Shown here: one piece after another, positions 1 through 7,870 of the stretch | Layout of the letters: each line of letters begins with the position of its first letter | How positions within the stretch are numbered: the first letter of the stretch is position 1 | From: an uncultured Eubacteriales bacterium | GTDB lineage: Bacteria > Bacillota_A > Clostridia > Oscillospirales > Acutalibacteraceae | Reading direction: 5' to 3' | DNA length: 11,797 nt | Assembly (NCBI GenBank): GCA_934454005.1 | Contig: CAKSGI010000051.1 | Coordinates: 1-11,797 of the forward strand | The notes under the pieces: generated by a model | What the model was told of the DNA's origin: nothing | Database searches by the model: none | The model's input: the letters and a program-made list of their open reading frames with translations, nothing else | Translations under genes and position numbers: made by a program

Positions 1-56
1 GTTTTTTTATCGAAATACTTAATAAATTTCATTTTAACACGCATACGATTATGCAA
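1..56 (-). CDS. N-terminal fragment of an unidentified protein (runs off left edge)
   Basis: On the minus strand an open frame starts at a TTG (56-54) and stays open to the window edge, giving about 18 residues rich in Lys, Arg and aromatic residues. An AAAGGGG ribosome binding site (66-72) lies 9 nt before the TTG. An in-frame ATG at 44-42 is an alternative start but sits about 21 nt from that site. A well-formed promoter lies upstream at 110-138. The fragment is too short to identify. The call rests on the promoter, the Shine-Dalgarno site and the open frame lining up; the product is unknown. Confidence 0.45.
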   Translation of the reverse strand, partial: MHNRMRVKMKFIKYFDKK

Positions 57-109
57 ATTCTTAAACCCCTTTCTCTTGAATTTAGCACGATAACCAACCA
101 ACAAAATAA

Positions 110-138
110 ATTATATCTTAAAAAAACAAAGAAGTCAA
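110..138 (-). promoter_or_regulatory. Sigma-A-type promoter for the leftward gene at the left edge
   Basis: Read on the minus strand, TTGACT (138-133) and TATAAT (115-110) are separated by exactly 17 nt. This is one mismatch from consensus in the -35 box and none in the -10 box. It drives the partial gene that begins at 56 and leaves a leader of roughly 45 nt. Confidence 0.75.
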
Positions 139-233
139 GCACTTTATCAAAATTAATACTAAAATTATAAAGTTTATTATAATCATATTTTTAGAACAAT
201 TTTTAGAATTTAATTAAATTTATACATATTTAC

Positions 234-262
234 TTGATCAATCTATATATAAATCATATAAT
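234..262 (+). promoter_or_regulatory. Sigma-A-type promoter of serC-serA
   Basis: TTGATC (234-239) and TATAAT (257-262) are 17 nt apart. The predicted transcript starts near 269 and has only about 30 nt of leader before the serC ATG, so there is no room for a riboswitch or T-box. The serC ribosome binding site GGAGGT lies at 288-293, 7 nt from the start. Confidence 0.75.
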
Positions 263-300
263 TGATAATATATCGATTATAATTTACGGAGGTATTCTTC

Positions 301-1386
301 ATGAGTAGAGTTTTCAACTTTTCTGCGGGTCCATCTGTTTTGCCAATGGAAGTTTTAAGAAAGGCATCTGAACAAATGCTTGATTATAAGGATAGTGGGC
401 AGTCTGTTATGGAAATGTCGCATAGGTCTAAAATTTTTACTAGTATTATAGAAAAAACCGAAACCCTTTTGCGCGCAATCATGAACATTCCAAATAACTA
501 CAAAGTTCTATTTTTACAAGGTGGCGCGTCATCTCAGTTCGCAATGGTTCCTCTTAACCTTATGAATAAAAATAATAAGGCTGACTTTGTTATTACTGGT
601 CAATGGGCAAACAAAGCCTACAAAGAGGCTTCTAGATACGGGAGTACAAAAATAATTGCATCTTCAAAAGACAAAACATTCTCTTACATACCTAAGCTTG
701 ATAAAAATGAATTTACTGAGGATGCAGATTATTTTCATATTTGCTTGAATAATACGATATATGGAACAAAATTTAACACTCTGCCTAAAACGGGTGTGGT
801 ACCCTTAGTTGCAGATGCGTCATCTTGTATTTTATCTGAACCTATAGATGTATCTAAGTTTGGAGTTATATATGCAGGTGCACAAAAAAATATGGGTCCT
901 GCTGGTCTTACAGTTGTAATCATAAGGGAAGATCTTATTGGAAACGCTATGGATATAACACCAACTATGTTTAATTATAAGACTCATTCCGAAGCAAAAT
1001 CTTTATATAATACGCCACCATGTTACTGTATTTATATACTCGGTCTTGTTCTTGAATGGATAAAGAATAATATTGGTGGACTTGAAAATATGAAATCTAT
1101 AAATGATAAAAAGGCATCTATTATATATGATTACTTGGACAATTCAAAACTATTTAGACCAACCGTTAATAAAGAAGATAGATCTATTATGAACATACCG
1201 TTTATAACCGGTAATAAAGAATTGGATGATAAATTTGTAAAAGAGGCTCAAGAAAATAATATAGTTAATATAAAAGGTCATAGAACTGTAGGTGGAATGA
1301 GAGCATCCATATATAATGCAATGCCAATAGCGGGGGTAGAATATCTTGTAAACTTTATGAGTAAATTTGAAAAAGAAAATATTTAA
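301..1386 (+). CDS. serC: Phosphoserine aminotransferase
   Basis: Converts 3-phosphohydroxypyruvate plus glutamate to O-phosphoserine and 2-oxoglutarate, the second step of serine synthesis, in the cytoplasm. It is a fold-type I PLP enzyme of 361 residues, the normal length for the family. Visible motifs are the N-terminal FNFSAGPSVLP (5-15), the phosphate-cradle loop LQGGAS (72-77), the PLP-ring aspartate in ADASS (D172), and the PLP-binding lysine in AGAQKNMGP (K196). The C-terminal RTVGGMRASIYN segment matches the family's substrate-phosphate region. The start is the ATG 7 nt after a GGAGGT site. serA follows 24 nt after the stop in the same direction, so the two are almost certainly one operon. 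Nothing looks truncated or mutated. Confidence 0.96.
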   Translation: MSRVFNFSAGPSVLPMEVLRKASEQMLDYKDSGQSVMEMSHRSKIFTSIIEKTETLLRAIMNIPNNYKVLFLQGGASSQFAMVPLNLMNKNNKADFVITGQWANKAYKEASRYGSTKIIASSKDKTFSYIPKLDKNEFTEDADYFHICLNNTIYGTKFNTLPKTGVVPLVADASSCILSEPIDVSKFGVIYAGAQKNMGPAGLTVVIIREDLIGNAMDITPTMFNYKTHSEAKSLYNTPPCYCIYILGLVLEWIKNNIGGLENMKSINDKKASIIYDYLDNSKLFRPTVNKEDRSIMNIPFITGNKELDDKFVKEAQENNIVNIKGHRTVGGMRASIYNAMPIAGVEYLVNFMSKFEKENI

Positions 1387-1410
1387 GATTTAAGCGAGGT
1401 ATGAAATACA

Positions 1411-2574
1411 ATGTACAATATATTAACACTAAATAATATATCAAAAAAAGGATTAGAACTTTTTGATTCTAATTATAAATATTCCTCTGATATAAGTTCT
1501 CCAGATGCAATATTAGTAAGGTCTCAGTCTATGCACAGCATGGATTTATCTAATAGTATTAAAGCTATAGCTCGAGCTGGTGCTGGAGTAAACAATATTC
1601 CTGTTACCAAATGTAGTGAAAATGGAATCGTTGTATTCAATACTCCCGGAGCAAACGCAAATGCTGTAAAGGAATTAGTTATAGCGGGACTATTATTATC
1701 ATCAAGAAAAATTATAAAAGGTATTGAATGGTCAAAAAGTTTGAAAGGCCAGGGAGAAATGGTTGGAAAGCTTGTAGAAAAAGGAAAATCTTCTTTTGCC
1801 GGACCCGAATTAAAAGGGAAAAAACTTGGTATTATTGGGTTAGGTGCTATTGGTTCCTTAGTCGCAAACACCGCATTACATCTGGGGATGGACGTTTTAG
1901 GATATGATCCATATATCTCCGTCGATTCTGCTTGGGGATTATCTTCTAGAGTTAAACATTCGCTTTCTATAGAAAAAATCTTACTAAATTGTGATTATAT
2001 AAGCATACATGTTCCACTATCATCTAAAACTGAAAATATGATCAACAAAAAGTCCATAGAAATGATGAAAGATGGTGTTAGAATTCTGAACTTTTCTAGG
2101 TCTGGGCTTGTCAATTCAAAAGACATTATAGAATATATTAATTCAGGTAAAATTGCAAGTTATGTAACGGATTTTCCAACAGACGACTTACTTGATATTG
2201 ATAACATCATTACAATTCCTCATTTAGGGGCATCTACACCTGAATCTGAAGAAAATTGTGCTGTTATGGCAGTTGATCAGCTTATAGATTATTTAGAAAA
2301 TGGGAATATTACAAATTCCGTAAATATGCCGAATATCTCCATGGAAAGAGAAACTGGAACTAGAATTTGTGTTATACATAAAAATATTCCTAATATGATA
2401 AGTTCTGTATCTGGAATTTTATCTTCAAACGGAATAAATATTGAAGATATGCGAAGTAAATCTAAAAACGATTATGCATATGCTATTTTAGATGTCACAG
2501 GAGAAATAACAAATGAATCCATTAATAAAATACACCAAATTGACGGCATTATAAAAACAAGAATCATAATATAA
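1411..2574 (+). CDS. serA: D-3-phosphoglycerate dehydrogenase (short form with C-terminal ACT domain)
   Basis: Oxidises 3-phosphoglycerate to 3-phosphohydroxypyruvate with NAD, the committed step of serine synthesis. The 387-residue chain has a split substrate domain (about 1-100 and 280-310), an NAD-binding Rossmann domain (about 100-280) with GLGAIG at 143-148 and the ribose-binding Asp at 166, and a C-terminal ACT domain (about 317-387) that in this family can sense serine. The catalytic Arg (R230) and the His in PHLGAST (H271) are present. Where many family members have the catalytic Glu, this protein has DFPTDD, so Asp258 or Asp259 seems to replace it. The start ATG follows a GAGGT site with about 10 nt spacing; another ATG at 1401 is out of frame and soon stops. 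It is co-transcribed with serC. No serB is seen here. Confidence 0.95.
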   Translation: MYNILTLNNISKKGLELFDSNYKYSSDISSPDAILVRSQSMHSMDLSNSIKAIARAGAGVNNIPVTKCSENGIVVFNTPGANANAVKELVIAGLLLSSRKIIKGIEWSKSLKGQGEMVGKLVEKGKSSFAGPELKGKKLGIIGLGAIGSLVANTALHLGMDVLGYDPYISVDSAWGLSSRVKHSLSIEKILLNCDYISIHVPLSSKTENMINKKSIEMMKDGVRILNFSRSGLVNSKDIIEYINSGKIASYVTDFPTDDLLDIDNIITIPHLGASTPESEENCAVMAVDQLIDYLENGNITNSVNMPNISMERETGTRICVIHKNIPNMISSVSGILSSNGINIEDMRSKSKNDYAYAILDVTGEITNESINKIHQIDGIIKTRIII

Positions 2575-2639
2575 CGTTAATAAGAAACAATCGTGCAATG
2601 CTTTTCCTATTAAAGCAAAAGTAAATAAAATTTAGTAGC

Positions 2640-5600
2640 TTAATTAGCATTTTTCTTCCGTTTTTTAGTCATGTTGAAAATTAAATATGATAATCCTGAT
2701 ATAAGTGTAATAAATGATATAATTGTTCCACAAATTAATCCATCTGGAATATAGAACATCTCTATATAATGTTCGCCCTTAGAAAGTTCAACAGCCATTA
2801 ATGTATCACATGTTTTTAGTTTTTTAACTTTAGCTCCATCTACTTTAATTGTCCAGCCTTCTTCATACGGAACAGTTAAAAGCAATAATCTATCGTCATC
2901 TTCTACCTGAATAGTTCCTGTTAGGTGAGACGATGATATCTTTTCAGGGGTAAATGTCTCTTTAGATAATTGTTTGTAGTATTTGGATAATACTTCTATG
3001 TCCTCATAAGCGAATATAGCCTTATCCAAAACAAACATATTTTCATTAAGTTTAATCTTAAAAGTGACAGTTTGACCTTCATCAAAGTTTAGAGGGATAA
3101 TATTATTAAAGCCATCATCTGCAAGATACGATTCTGGAGATTCATCATTTATATACATGGTTGCGGCGTCAATTTTTTTCGATTGACTTGGATTTTTAGG
3201 ACTAGATGCAAAATAAGCATAAATACTATTATTATTTGGAATTTTTACCTTAAACGATACATAAGATTCTTTAGTTTTATCAACTTTTGTATATCTTACC
3301 GAATCACTAAGCTTAGTTTCGGTAAGATTTTCTTTATGTATTTCGGTTGGTTCTAAATATTTAAATAAATCTCCTTTTTTCTCTCCTGACATATATTCTG
3401 CTAATTGTTCTTGATTCTTAAACGGATCTATAACTTTAGAGTTAAGTTCATAATTTATAATATTTTTGTCAACTCCAATACCAATAGGCAGTGCAAATGG
3501 ATTTTTATATACTTTTATATTATTATCTTCGAATAAAAAACTGTAGGGCTTTTTTGTTGTTTGATCTTGTGTAAGCAGATATTTTACTCCTAAAAATGCA
3601 TCATTAAAGGAAGTATTCCCTTTATTATAAAGCGATCTGTTTCCATGATTTTTAAATCCTAACTTCTCTACAAACACCCTTGGAAATAGCCTTTCGCTAG
3701 AACTAAAATGCGTAAGTCCATTGTAATTAAACTGCATTGAATCGTTAGATGACCTATAATATGTTTTTTCTAATCTATAAAGGTTGCTATCATTACTTTT
3801 AATTTTATTTATAACTTCTTCATTGCTGTGTATATAATTCTTGTAGTCTTCAATATTGCTATAAGGATTAATCATAGAATAACTTTTAGATGTTTCACTT
3901 ATAGCATTAAAAGAATCACAATATATATTTAAAAAATGAGAAAATATAAAAACTGCAAATAAAGCTTTAGTTATTATTCTTTTATTAGAAATAAAAATTT
4001 TATTTTGATTATATAAATCAAAGTAAAAATAAATAATAGATGCAAATAATAGTATCAATAGAATATCTAATGATAGATTTGCTTTATTTACACCAGTTCT
4101 AAGTGCATAAGAAGATGAGTTAATTGAAAGTGTAAATATAACAATTGTTAAAGTAGCATAAACTAACGATTTTGAATTTATACCAATTCTTATATTGCAA
4201 AAAGATCTATAAGCAATATAAATTAATAGAAAACTAAATAAAAAAGAAAATCTTGCAGGAAACCAAATAGGCTTAGAAAATCCATGCCATATAAGTCCTA
4301 TAAACACAATACAAAAGCTTATTAAAAATATAGATATAAAACTAAATGATAAAAATTTTTCACGTTTAGAAAATGAAGTATTAAAAAAATAAACAAAGAC
4401 TAAAAACAAGACTAAAATGCTAGAAAATATTTGAGGCAATGCTGTTTTAGGATAATCCCAGTTATTTATTTGAGCATAATTAAAAGCGTTCGTATATAAT
4501 TTAGATAGAACATCACTTAGGCTAAGATTTTCATTAAGTATCGATAATGCACTAAATTGCTTACCAATAATTGGAGCTATACTATAAAAGAAAAATATTA
4601 TTAAAAATGTAGAAAATATAAGTATCAAAGATTTATTGGATAGATTTAATTTTGAACTTACATTATCTAAAAAGTTTGATTGTTTTTTCGTTTTATGTAA
4701 ATCCTCTTTGGAGTTAAAAACATCATATTTGGTTCTCTTAGTTTTATATTTATTTTTATTATAAATTAAAAATATTATTAAAGAAAACAAGATTAGCAAT
4801 ATAAATATAATAGTTTCAAATATTTTCATACTTATATTAACTTGGATTTTGCTCCCTAGTAAAGACAAAAAAACAGGTAAAATCAAAAACATAGATATTA
4901 GGCATGTAAATATTGATGATAAAATAAAACACCTAATTTCTTCCGACTTTATAGTTAATAATTCCTTAAAAGTATAAGATTTTAACACCATATACATAAA
5001 GTAAAGACAAGAAAATATAAATATCATAAATCCAATATAATAGTTTGAAATAAACGACAAAAATAAAAATAATACATAGACTCCATATTTTTTGTTATTT
5101 AATATCCTATTTATACCTATTACTACAAGTGGAAGTAGGATTATACCATCTAACCAAATTATAGTATAGTAGTATACAGTATTAAATGCCATTAGAGCAT
5201 AGGCTGTTGAAAAAATTAAAGAAATATATTTTTGTTTGTCGTTTGATATATTCTTTAAAAATAAATTAAATGTTAGACCGCTTAAACCAATTTTAAAAAT
5301 TATTATAATAACTGCAGCTATTGTCATATATTCTCTAGAAAAAAATAAGCATACAAAGTTAAGTGGACTAAACAAATAGTAGGCAGAAAATCCAAACATA
5401 TTACCGCCCAATACTTGATTAAAAGAATACAAAAAATTATTGTTATCTAAAATAATAGTCTTAAAATACGAAAGAAAATCTATATACTGTCTATCTAGAT
5501 CTATCACTAAGGGAGATATTTTTCCAAATGGATAAATATTTAAAACCGCAAAAATTATTGTTAGAAAAGATGACGGTATTAAAAAAGAAAGCAAATAAAT

Positions 5601-5654
5601 AAACCATCTATTTAAACTATTTTTTATTTTATTGTTTTTAAAAATAATACTCAT
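2640..5654 (-). CDS. YfhO-family polytopic membrane protein (putative GT-C type glycosyltransferase)
   Basis: A 1004-residue membrane protein with family hallmarks: a first helix (about 17-44) followed by a DLDRQY motif (52-57) and YIDFLSY, the GGNMFGFSAYYLFSPLN segment (83-99), WLDG (167-170) and PARFSFLFSF (466-475). About a dozen hydrophobic helices fill residues 17-580. A large, probably extracytoplasmic domain follows (about 580-970), with the conserved tail pattern VPYEEGW then a glycine-rich turn, and a last helix (about 972-994) ends in a basic KKRKK tail. In Bacillus, YfhO works with an undecaprenyl-phosphate-sugar synthase to glycosylate lipoteichoic acid, so a role in cell-envelope sugar transfer is inferred, not shown. 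Residues about 299-341 form a Lys-rich hydrophilic insert between helices, part of why the chain is longer than the Bacillus protein. The ATG follows an AGGGTG site with 10 nt spacing. It is transcribed alone. Confidence 0.88.
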   Translation of the reverse strand: MSIIFKNNKIKNSLNRWFIYLLSFLIPSSFLTIIFAVLNIYPFGKISPLVIDLDRQYIDFLSYFKTIILDNNNFLYSFNQVLGGNMFGFSAYYLFSPLNFVCLFFSREYMTIAAVIIIIFKIGLSGLTFNLFLKNISNDKQKYISLIFSTAYALMAFNTVYYYTIIWLDGIILLPLVVIGINRILNNKKYGVYVLFLFLSFISNYYIGFMIFIFSCLYFMYMVLKSYTFKELLTIKSEEIRCFILSSIFTCLISMFLILPVFLSLLGSKIQVNISMKIFETIIFILLILFSLIIFLIYNKNKYKTKRTKYDVFNSKEDLHKTKKQSNFLDNVSSKLNLSNKSLILIFSTFLIIFFFYSIAPIIGKQFSALSILNENLSLSDVLSKLYTNAFNYAQINNWDYPKTALPQIFSSILVLFLVFVYFFNTSFSKREKFLSFSFISIFLISFCIVFIGLIWHGFSKPIWFPARFSFLFSFLLIYIAYRSFCNIRIGINSKSLVYATLTIVIFTLSINSSSYALRTGVNKANLSLDILLILLFASIIYFYFDLYNQNKIFISNKRIITKALFAVFIFSHFLNIYCDSFNAISETSKSYSMINPYSNIEDYKNYIHSNEEVINKIKSNDSNLYRLEKTYYRSSNDSMQFNYNGLTHFSSSERLFPRVFVEKLGFKNHGNRSLYNKGNTSFNDAFLGVKYLLTQDQTTKKPYSFLFEDNNIKVYKNPFALPIGIGVDKNIINYELNSKVIDPFKNQEQLAEYMSGEKKGDLFKYLEPTEIHKENLTETKLSDSVRYTKVDKTKESYVSFKVKIPNNNSIYAYFASSPKNPSQSKKIDAATMYINDESPESYLADDGFNNIIPLNFDEGQTVTFKIKLNENMFVLDKAIFAYEDIEVLSKYYKQLSKETFTPEKISSSHLTGTIQVEDDDRLLLLTVPYEEGWTIKVDGAKVKKLKTCDTLMAVELSKGEHYIEMFYIPDGLICGTIISFITLISGLSYLIFNMTKKRKKNAN

Positions 5655-5693
5655 AAAAATTTTACACCCTTTTCATTTGTTGAAACAAAATAT

Positions 5694-5722
5694 ATTCTAC
5701 ATTGTTTTAACAGATTATTCAA
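5694..5722 (-). promoter_or_regulatory. Promoter of the YfhO-family gene
   Basis: On the minus strand, TTGAAT (5722-5717) and TAGAAT (5699-5694) are separated by 17 nt, placing the transcript start about 30 nt before the ATG at 5654. It is back-to-back with the trpB2 promoter at 5794-5822, leaving about 70 nt between the two -35 boxes. Confidence 0.6.
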
Positions 5723-5793
5723 GGGCTAACATTTATTGTAACAAGCAAATTGTGCAATTTTATAATTTTATGAGTGTATTTTGTAAACCGTAT

Positions 5794-5822
5794 TTGACAA
5801 AATCCAAATTAAAACATATAAT
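5794..5822 (+). promoter_or_regulatory. Consensus promoter of the T-box/trpB2 unit
   Basis: TTGACA (5794-5799) and TATAAT (5817-5822) are both perfect matches to the sigma-A consensus and are spaced by the ideal 17 nt. Such strong constitutive initiation fits a gene whose control is exerted afterwards by a T-box attenuator. The transcript should start near 5829. Confidence 0.88.
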
Positions 5823-5828
5823 ATTTAT

Positions 5829-6097
5829 ATAAGTTAATAATAATTATTAAACCTATGATTAAGAGTAGTAAGCAAAAAATAAAATTTAAAGAGAATTGCA
5901 TTAAGCTGAGATTGCAATAATTTTATCTTTGCTGAATGGACTTATGAGGGCGGAGCGAACAGATTTTATCTTATTAGTATCCGACGGGTTTTCCACCTGT
6001 TATAAAGGAAATAGAGCGGACAACAATTTGTCAATCAGGGTGGTACCGCAGGAGTATAATGCTCTTGTCCCAATTTATTTGGGGCAAGAGTTTTTTT
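5829..6097 (+). promoter_or_regulatory. T-box leader, predicted tRNA-Trp specific, with intrinsic terminator
   Basis: This is a leader RNA that senses uncharged tRNA and allows read-through into the gene at 6131. The hallmark T-box sequence AGGGTGGTACCGCA lies at 6037-6050, with the acceptor-end-binding bulge UGGU at 6041-6044. Stem I is recognisable from the AAGAGTAGTAAG motif near its 5' end (5861-5872), AGAG (5890-5893), a distal hairpin with ATTGCA/TGCAAT arms (from about 5895) and the block GCTGAATGGACTTATGAG (5931-5948). In T-boxes the specifier codon follows GAA in this block, here UGG at 5937-5939, which reads Trp. The terminator is a 10-bp stem (6062-6071 with 6081-6090) followed by seven Ts. 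The competing antiterminator probably pairs GGG 6038-6040 with CCC 6069-6071. The Trp assignment agrees with the downstream gene. Confidence 0.93.
6062..6097 (+). terminator. Regulated terminator of the Trp T-box
   Basis: The arms CTCTTGTCCC and GGGGCAAGAG pair with one G-U, extend by two A-T pairs toward the loop, and are followed by T7 at 6091-6097. It lies between the T-box sequence and the trpB2 ribosome binding site, so it is the off state of the attenuator. Confidence 0.92.
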
Positions 6098-6130
6098 ACA
6101 TTAAATTTATTTTTTAAAGGAGCGATAAAT

Positions 6131-7510
6131 ATGAGTAAAATACCGCACAGATTTTACCTTTCGGAGGATCAAATGCCAAAACAATGGTATAATTTGCGCG
6201 CAGATATGAAAAATCTACCAGACCCTTTGATTAATCCTGTAACTATGAAATCAGTAACTTTAGACGACCTATATCCTATTTTTTCTGAAGAATCTGCAAA
6301 ACAAGAACTAGATTCTAAAACTAGATACTTAGATATCCCTGAAGAAGTTCAAGAAATATATAAAATATATAGGCCATCACCTCTAATAAGAGCGTATAAT
6401 CTAGAAAAAGCATTAGACACCCCTGCAAAAATTTACTACAAATTCGAAGGAAATAATACATCTGGCAGTCACAAACTTAATTCTGCTGTTGCTCAGGCAT
6501 ACTATGCAAAAAAGCAGGGACTTAAATACTTAACAACAGAAACAGGTGCCGGTCAATGGGGAACAGCTATGGCAGAAGCTTGCTCATATTTCGGAATTCC
6601 TCTTACTGTTTACATGGTTAAAGTATCTTACAACCAAAAACCATATAGAAAATCGGTTATGCAAACATTCGGTGCAAAAGTTGTTGCTAGCCCAAGCGAA
6701 ACTACAAACATAGGAAGAAAAATACTAAAAGAAAATCCTAATACTGGAGGTAGTTTAGGGTGTGCAATATCTGAGGCAGTAGAAACATCTTTAGAGTCAA
6801 GAGATTGTAGGTACGTTTTAGGCTCAGTATTGAATCAGGTTATATTGCACCAATCTATTGTTGGACTAGAAAGCAAAAAAGCAATGGAAATACTAGGAGA
6901 ATATCCAGATATAGTAATAGGCTGCGCTGGAGGTGGATCTAATCTTGGTGGTTTGATAGCTCCATTCATGCAAGATAAACTACTAGGACTACACGATCCA
7001 GAAATTATAGCAGTAGAACCTGCTTCTTGTCCTTCGTTAACAAGAGGACGATATGCTTACGACTTTTGCGATACAGGTAAAGTAACACCTATCGCTAGAA
7101 TGTACACTCTTGGTAGTGGATTTATGCCATCTTCTAACCACGCAGGAGGACTTAGGTACCATGGTATGGCACCAATTTTGTCTAAACTTTATCACGATGG
7201 GTATATGAAAGCTATATCTGTTGAACAAACAAAAGTTTTTGAAGCAGCGGTTTATTTTGCTAAAAAAGAAACAATCTTACCTGCTCCAGAATCTGCACAC
7301 GCAATAAGAACCGCCATAGACGAAGCTATTAAATGTAAAGAATCTGGCGAAAAAAAGACAATATTATTTGGCTTAACTGGTACAGGATATTTTGATATGG
7401 CTGCTTATAATCTATACAATGAAGGTAAGATGAGTGACTATATCCCAACAGACTCAGACTTACAAAAGGGATTTACTGACCTACCAAAAATTCCGGGATT
7501 TCAAGAATAA
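6131..7510 (+). CDS. trpB2: TrpB2-type tryptophan synthase beta chain (TrpB-like PLP enzyme)
   Basis: A fold-type II PLP enzyme of 459 residues, expected to condense indole with L-serine to give L-tryptophan. Length and motifs match the TrpB2 subfamily rather than the roughly 400-residue TrpB1 that partners TrpA: an N-terminal PKQWYNLRAD segment (16-25), the PLP lysine in GSHKLN (K115), TETGAGQWG with the catalytic Glu at 137, KPYR (170-173), the phosphate loop GGGSN (267-271), and HAGGLRYHGMAP in the C-terminal half. The start chosen is ATG 6131, 8 nt after AAAGGAG (6116-6122); an in-frame upstream ATG at 6059 lies inside the T-box terminator and cannot be used. It is a single gene, with a T-box before it and a terminator after it. 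No trpA or other trp gene is seen, so indole may come from salvage or from a distant locus; this is inference. Confidence 0.93.
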   Translation: MSKIPHRFYLSEDQMPKQWYNLRADMKNLPDPLINPVTMKSVTLDDLYPIFSEESAKQELDSKTRYLDIPEEVQEIYKIYRPSPLIRAYNLEKALDTPAKIYYKFEGNNTSGSHKLNSAVAQAYYAKKQGLKYLTTETGAGQWGTAMAEACSYFGIPLTVYMVKVSYNQKPYRKSVMQTFGAKVVASPSETTNIGRKILKENPNTGGSLGCAISEAVETSLESRDCRYVLGSVLNQVILHQSIVGLESKKAMEILGEYPDIVIGCAGGGSNLGGLIAPFMQDKLLGLHDPEIIAVEPASCPSLTRGRYAYDFCDTGKVTPIARMYTLGSGFMPSSNHAGGLRYHGMAPILSKLYHDGYMKAISVEQTKVFEAAVYFAKKETILPAPESAHAIRTAIDEAIKCKESGEKKTILFGLTGTGYFDMAAYNLYNEGKMSDYIPTDSDLQKGFTDLPKIPGFQE

Positions 7511-7575
7511 ATTAATTTCTGTAATTAATAAAAAATGGTATTCTCCGTATAAGTTTTATATTTGTCACAAATAAT

Positions 7576-7620
7576 AAAACAGCTTCAATTGAGTAAAAAC
7601 TCTCAAGCGAAGCTGTTTTT
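7576..7620 (+). terminator. Intrinsic terminator of trpB2
   Basis: The arms CAGCTTC (7580-7586) and GAAGCTG (7609-7615) are flanked by A4 and T5, and an inner TTGAG/CTCAA stem (7589-7593 with 7602-7606) closes the loop. The A-run before and T-run after the hairpin mean it could work in both directions. Confidence 0.88.
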
Positions 7621-7706
7621 AAACTATAAGTATTTAATATTTATCCATCTTAAATTCTTTTTATTAAACTTTCTTTTCCTTCATCATATTAGTATCGTAT
7701 CGCGAA

Positions 7707-7721
7707 TAACAATGATTGTCA
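7707..7721. promoter_or_regulatory. Possible Fur-family operator upstream of the metallophosphoesterase
   Basis: TAACAATGATTGTCA fits the 7-1-7 pattern TGATAATnATTATCA used by Bacillus Fur at 11 of 14 positions and contains a perfect ACAAT-G-ATTGT palindrome. It overlaps TTGTCA (7716-7721), which could be the -35 box of a weak promoter with TATGCT at 7738-7743. Short AT-rich palindromes arise by chance here, so this is only a candidate. Confidence 0.25.
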
Positions 7722-7773
7722 AATAATTATGGAGACTTATGCTCTTAGTTATATTTTTTTTATTTGAAATATG

Positions 7774-7782
7774 TGATATAAT
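7774..7782 (+). promoter_or_regulatory. Extended -10 promoter of the metallophosphoesterase gene
   Basis: TGATATAAT (7774-7782) is a perfect -10 box with the upstream TG of an extended -10 element. No good -35 box lies 17 nt upstream, which is usual for this class. The leader would be about 80 nt. The perfect arms CTCTTAGTT (7742-7750) and AACTAAGAG (7799-7807) bracket this promoter. Confidence 0.5.
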
Positions 7783-7870
7783 AACTGTTGTAGTGTAAAA
7801 CTAAGAGAAATGAATTTAAAAAATTTTAATATTATTATAAATATAACAAAATTTTGGAGGTCACTTTATT

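Noticed and set aside
735..1871. Minus-strand open frames inside serC (735-923) and serA (1524-1871)
   Set aside because: They mirror well-identified plus-strand genes and have no start signals or recognisable product.
2599..2617. Small TGCTTT/AAAGCA hairpin between serA and the YfhO gene as a terminator
   Set aside because: A six-pair stem without a T-run on either strand; too weak to call.
5632..6117. Short plus-strand open frames at 5632-5832 and 5929-6117
   Set aside because: The first overlaps the YfhO start and the divergent promoters; the second lies wholly inside the T-box leader. Neither has a ribosome binding site.
6059..6130. Upstream in-frame ATG that would add 24 residues to trpB2
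   Set aside because: It lies within the T-box terminator hairpin and has no ribosome binding site; ATG 6131 follows AAAGGAG at 8 nt and matches the family N-terminus.
7037..7228. Minus-strand open frame inside trpB2
   Set aside because: It is antisense to conserved PLP-enzyme motifs and lacks a ribosome binding site.
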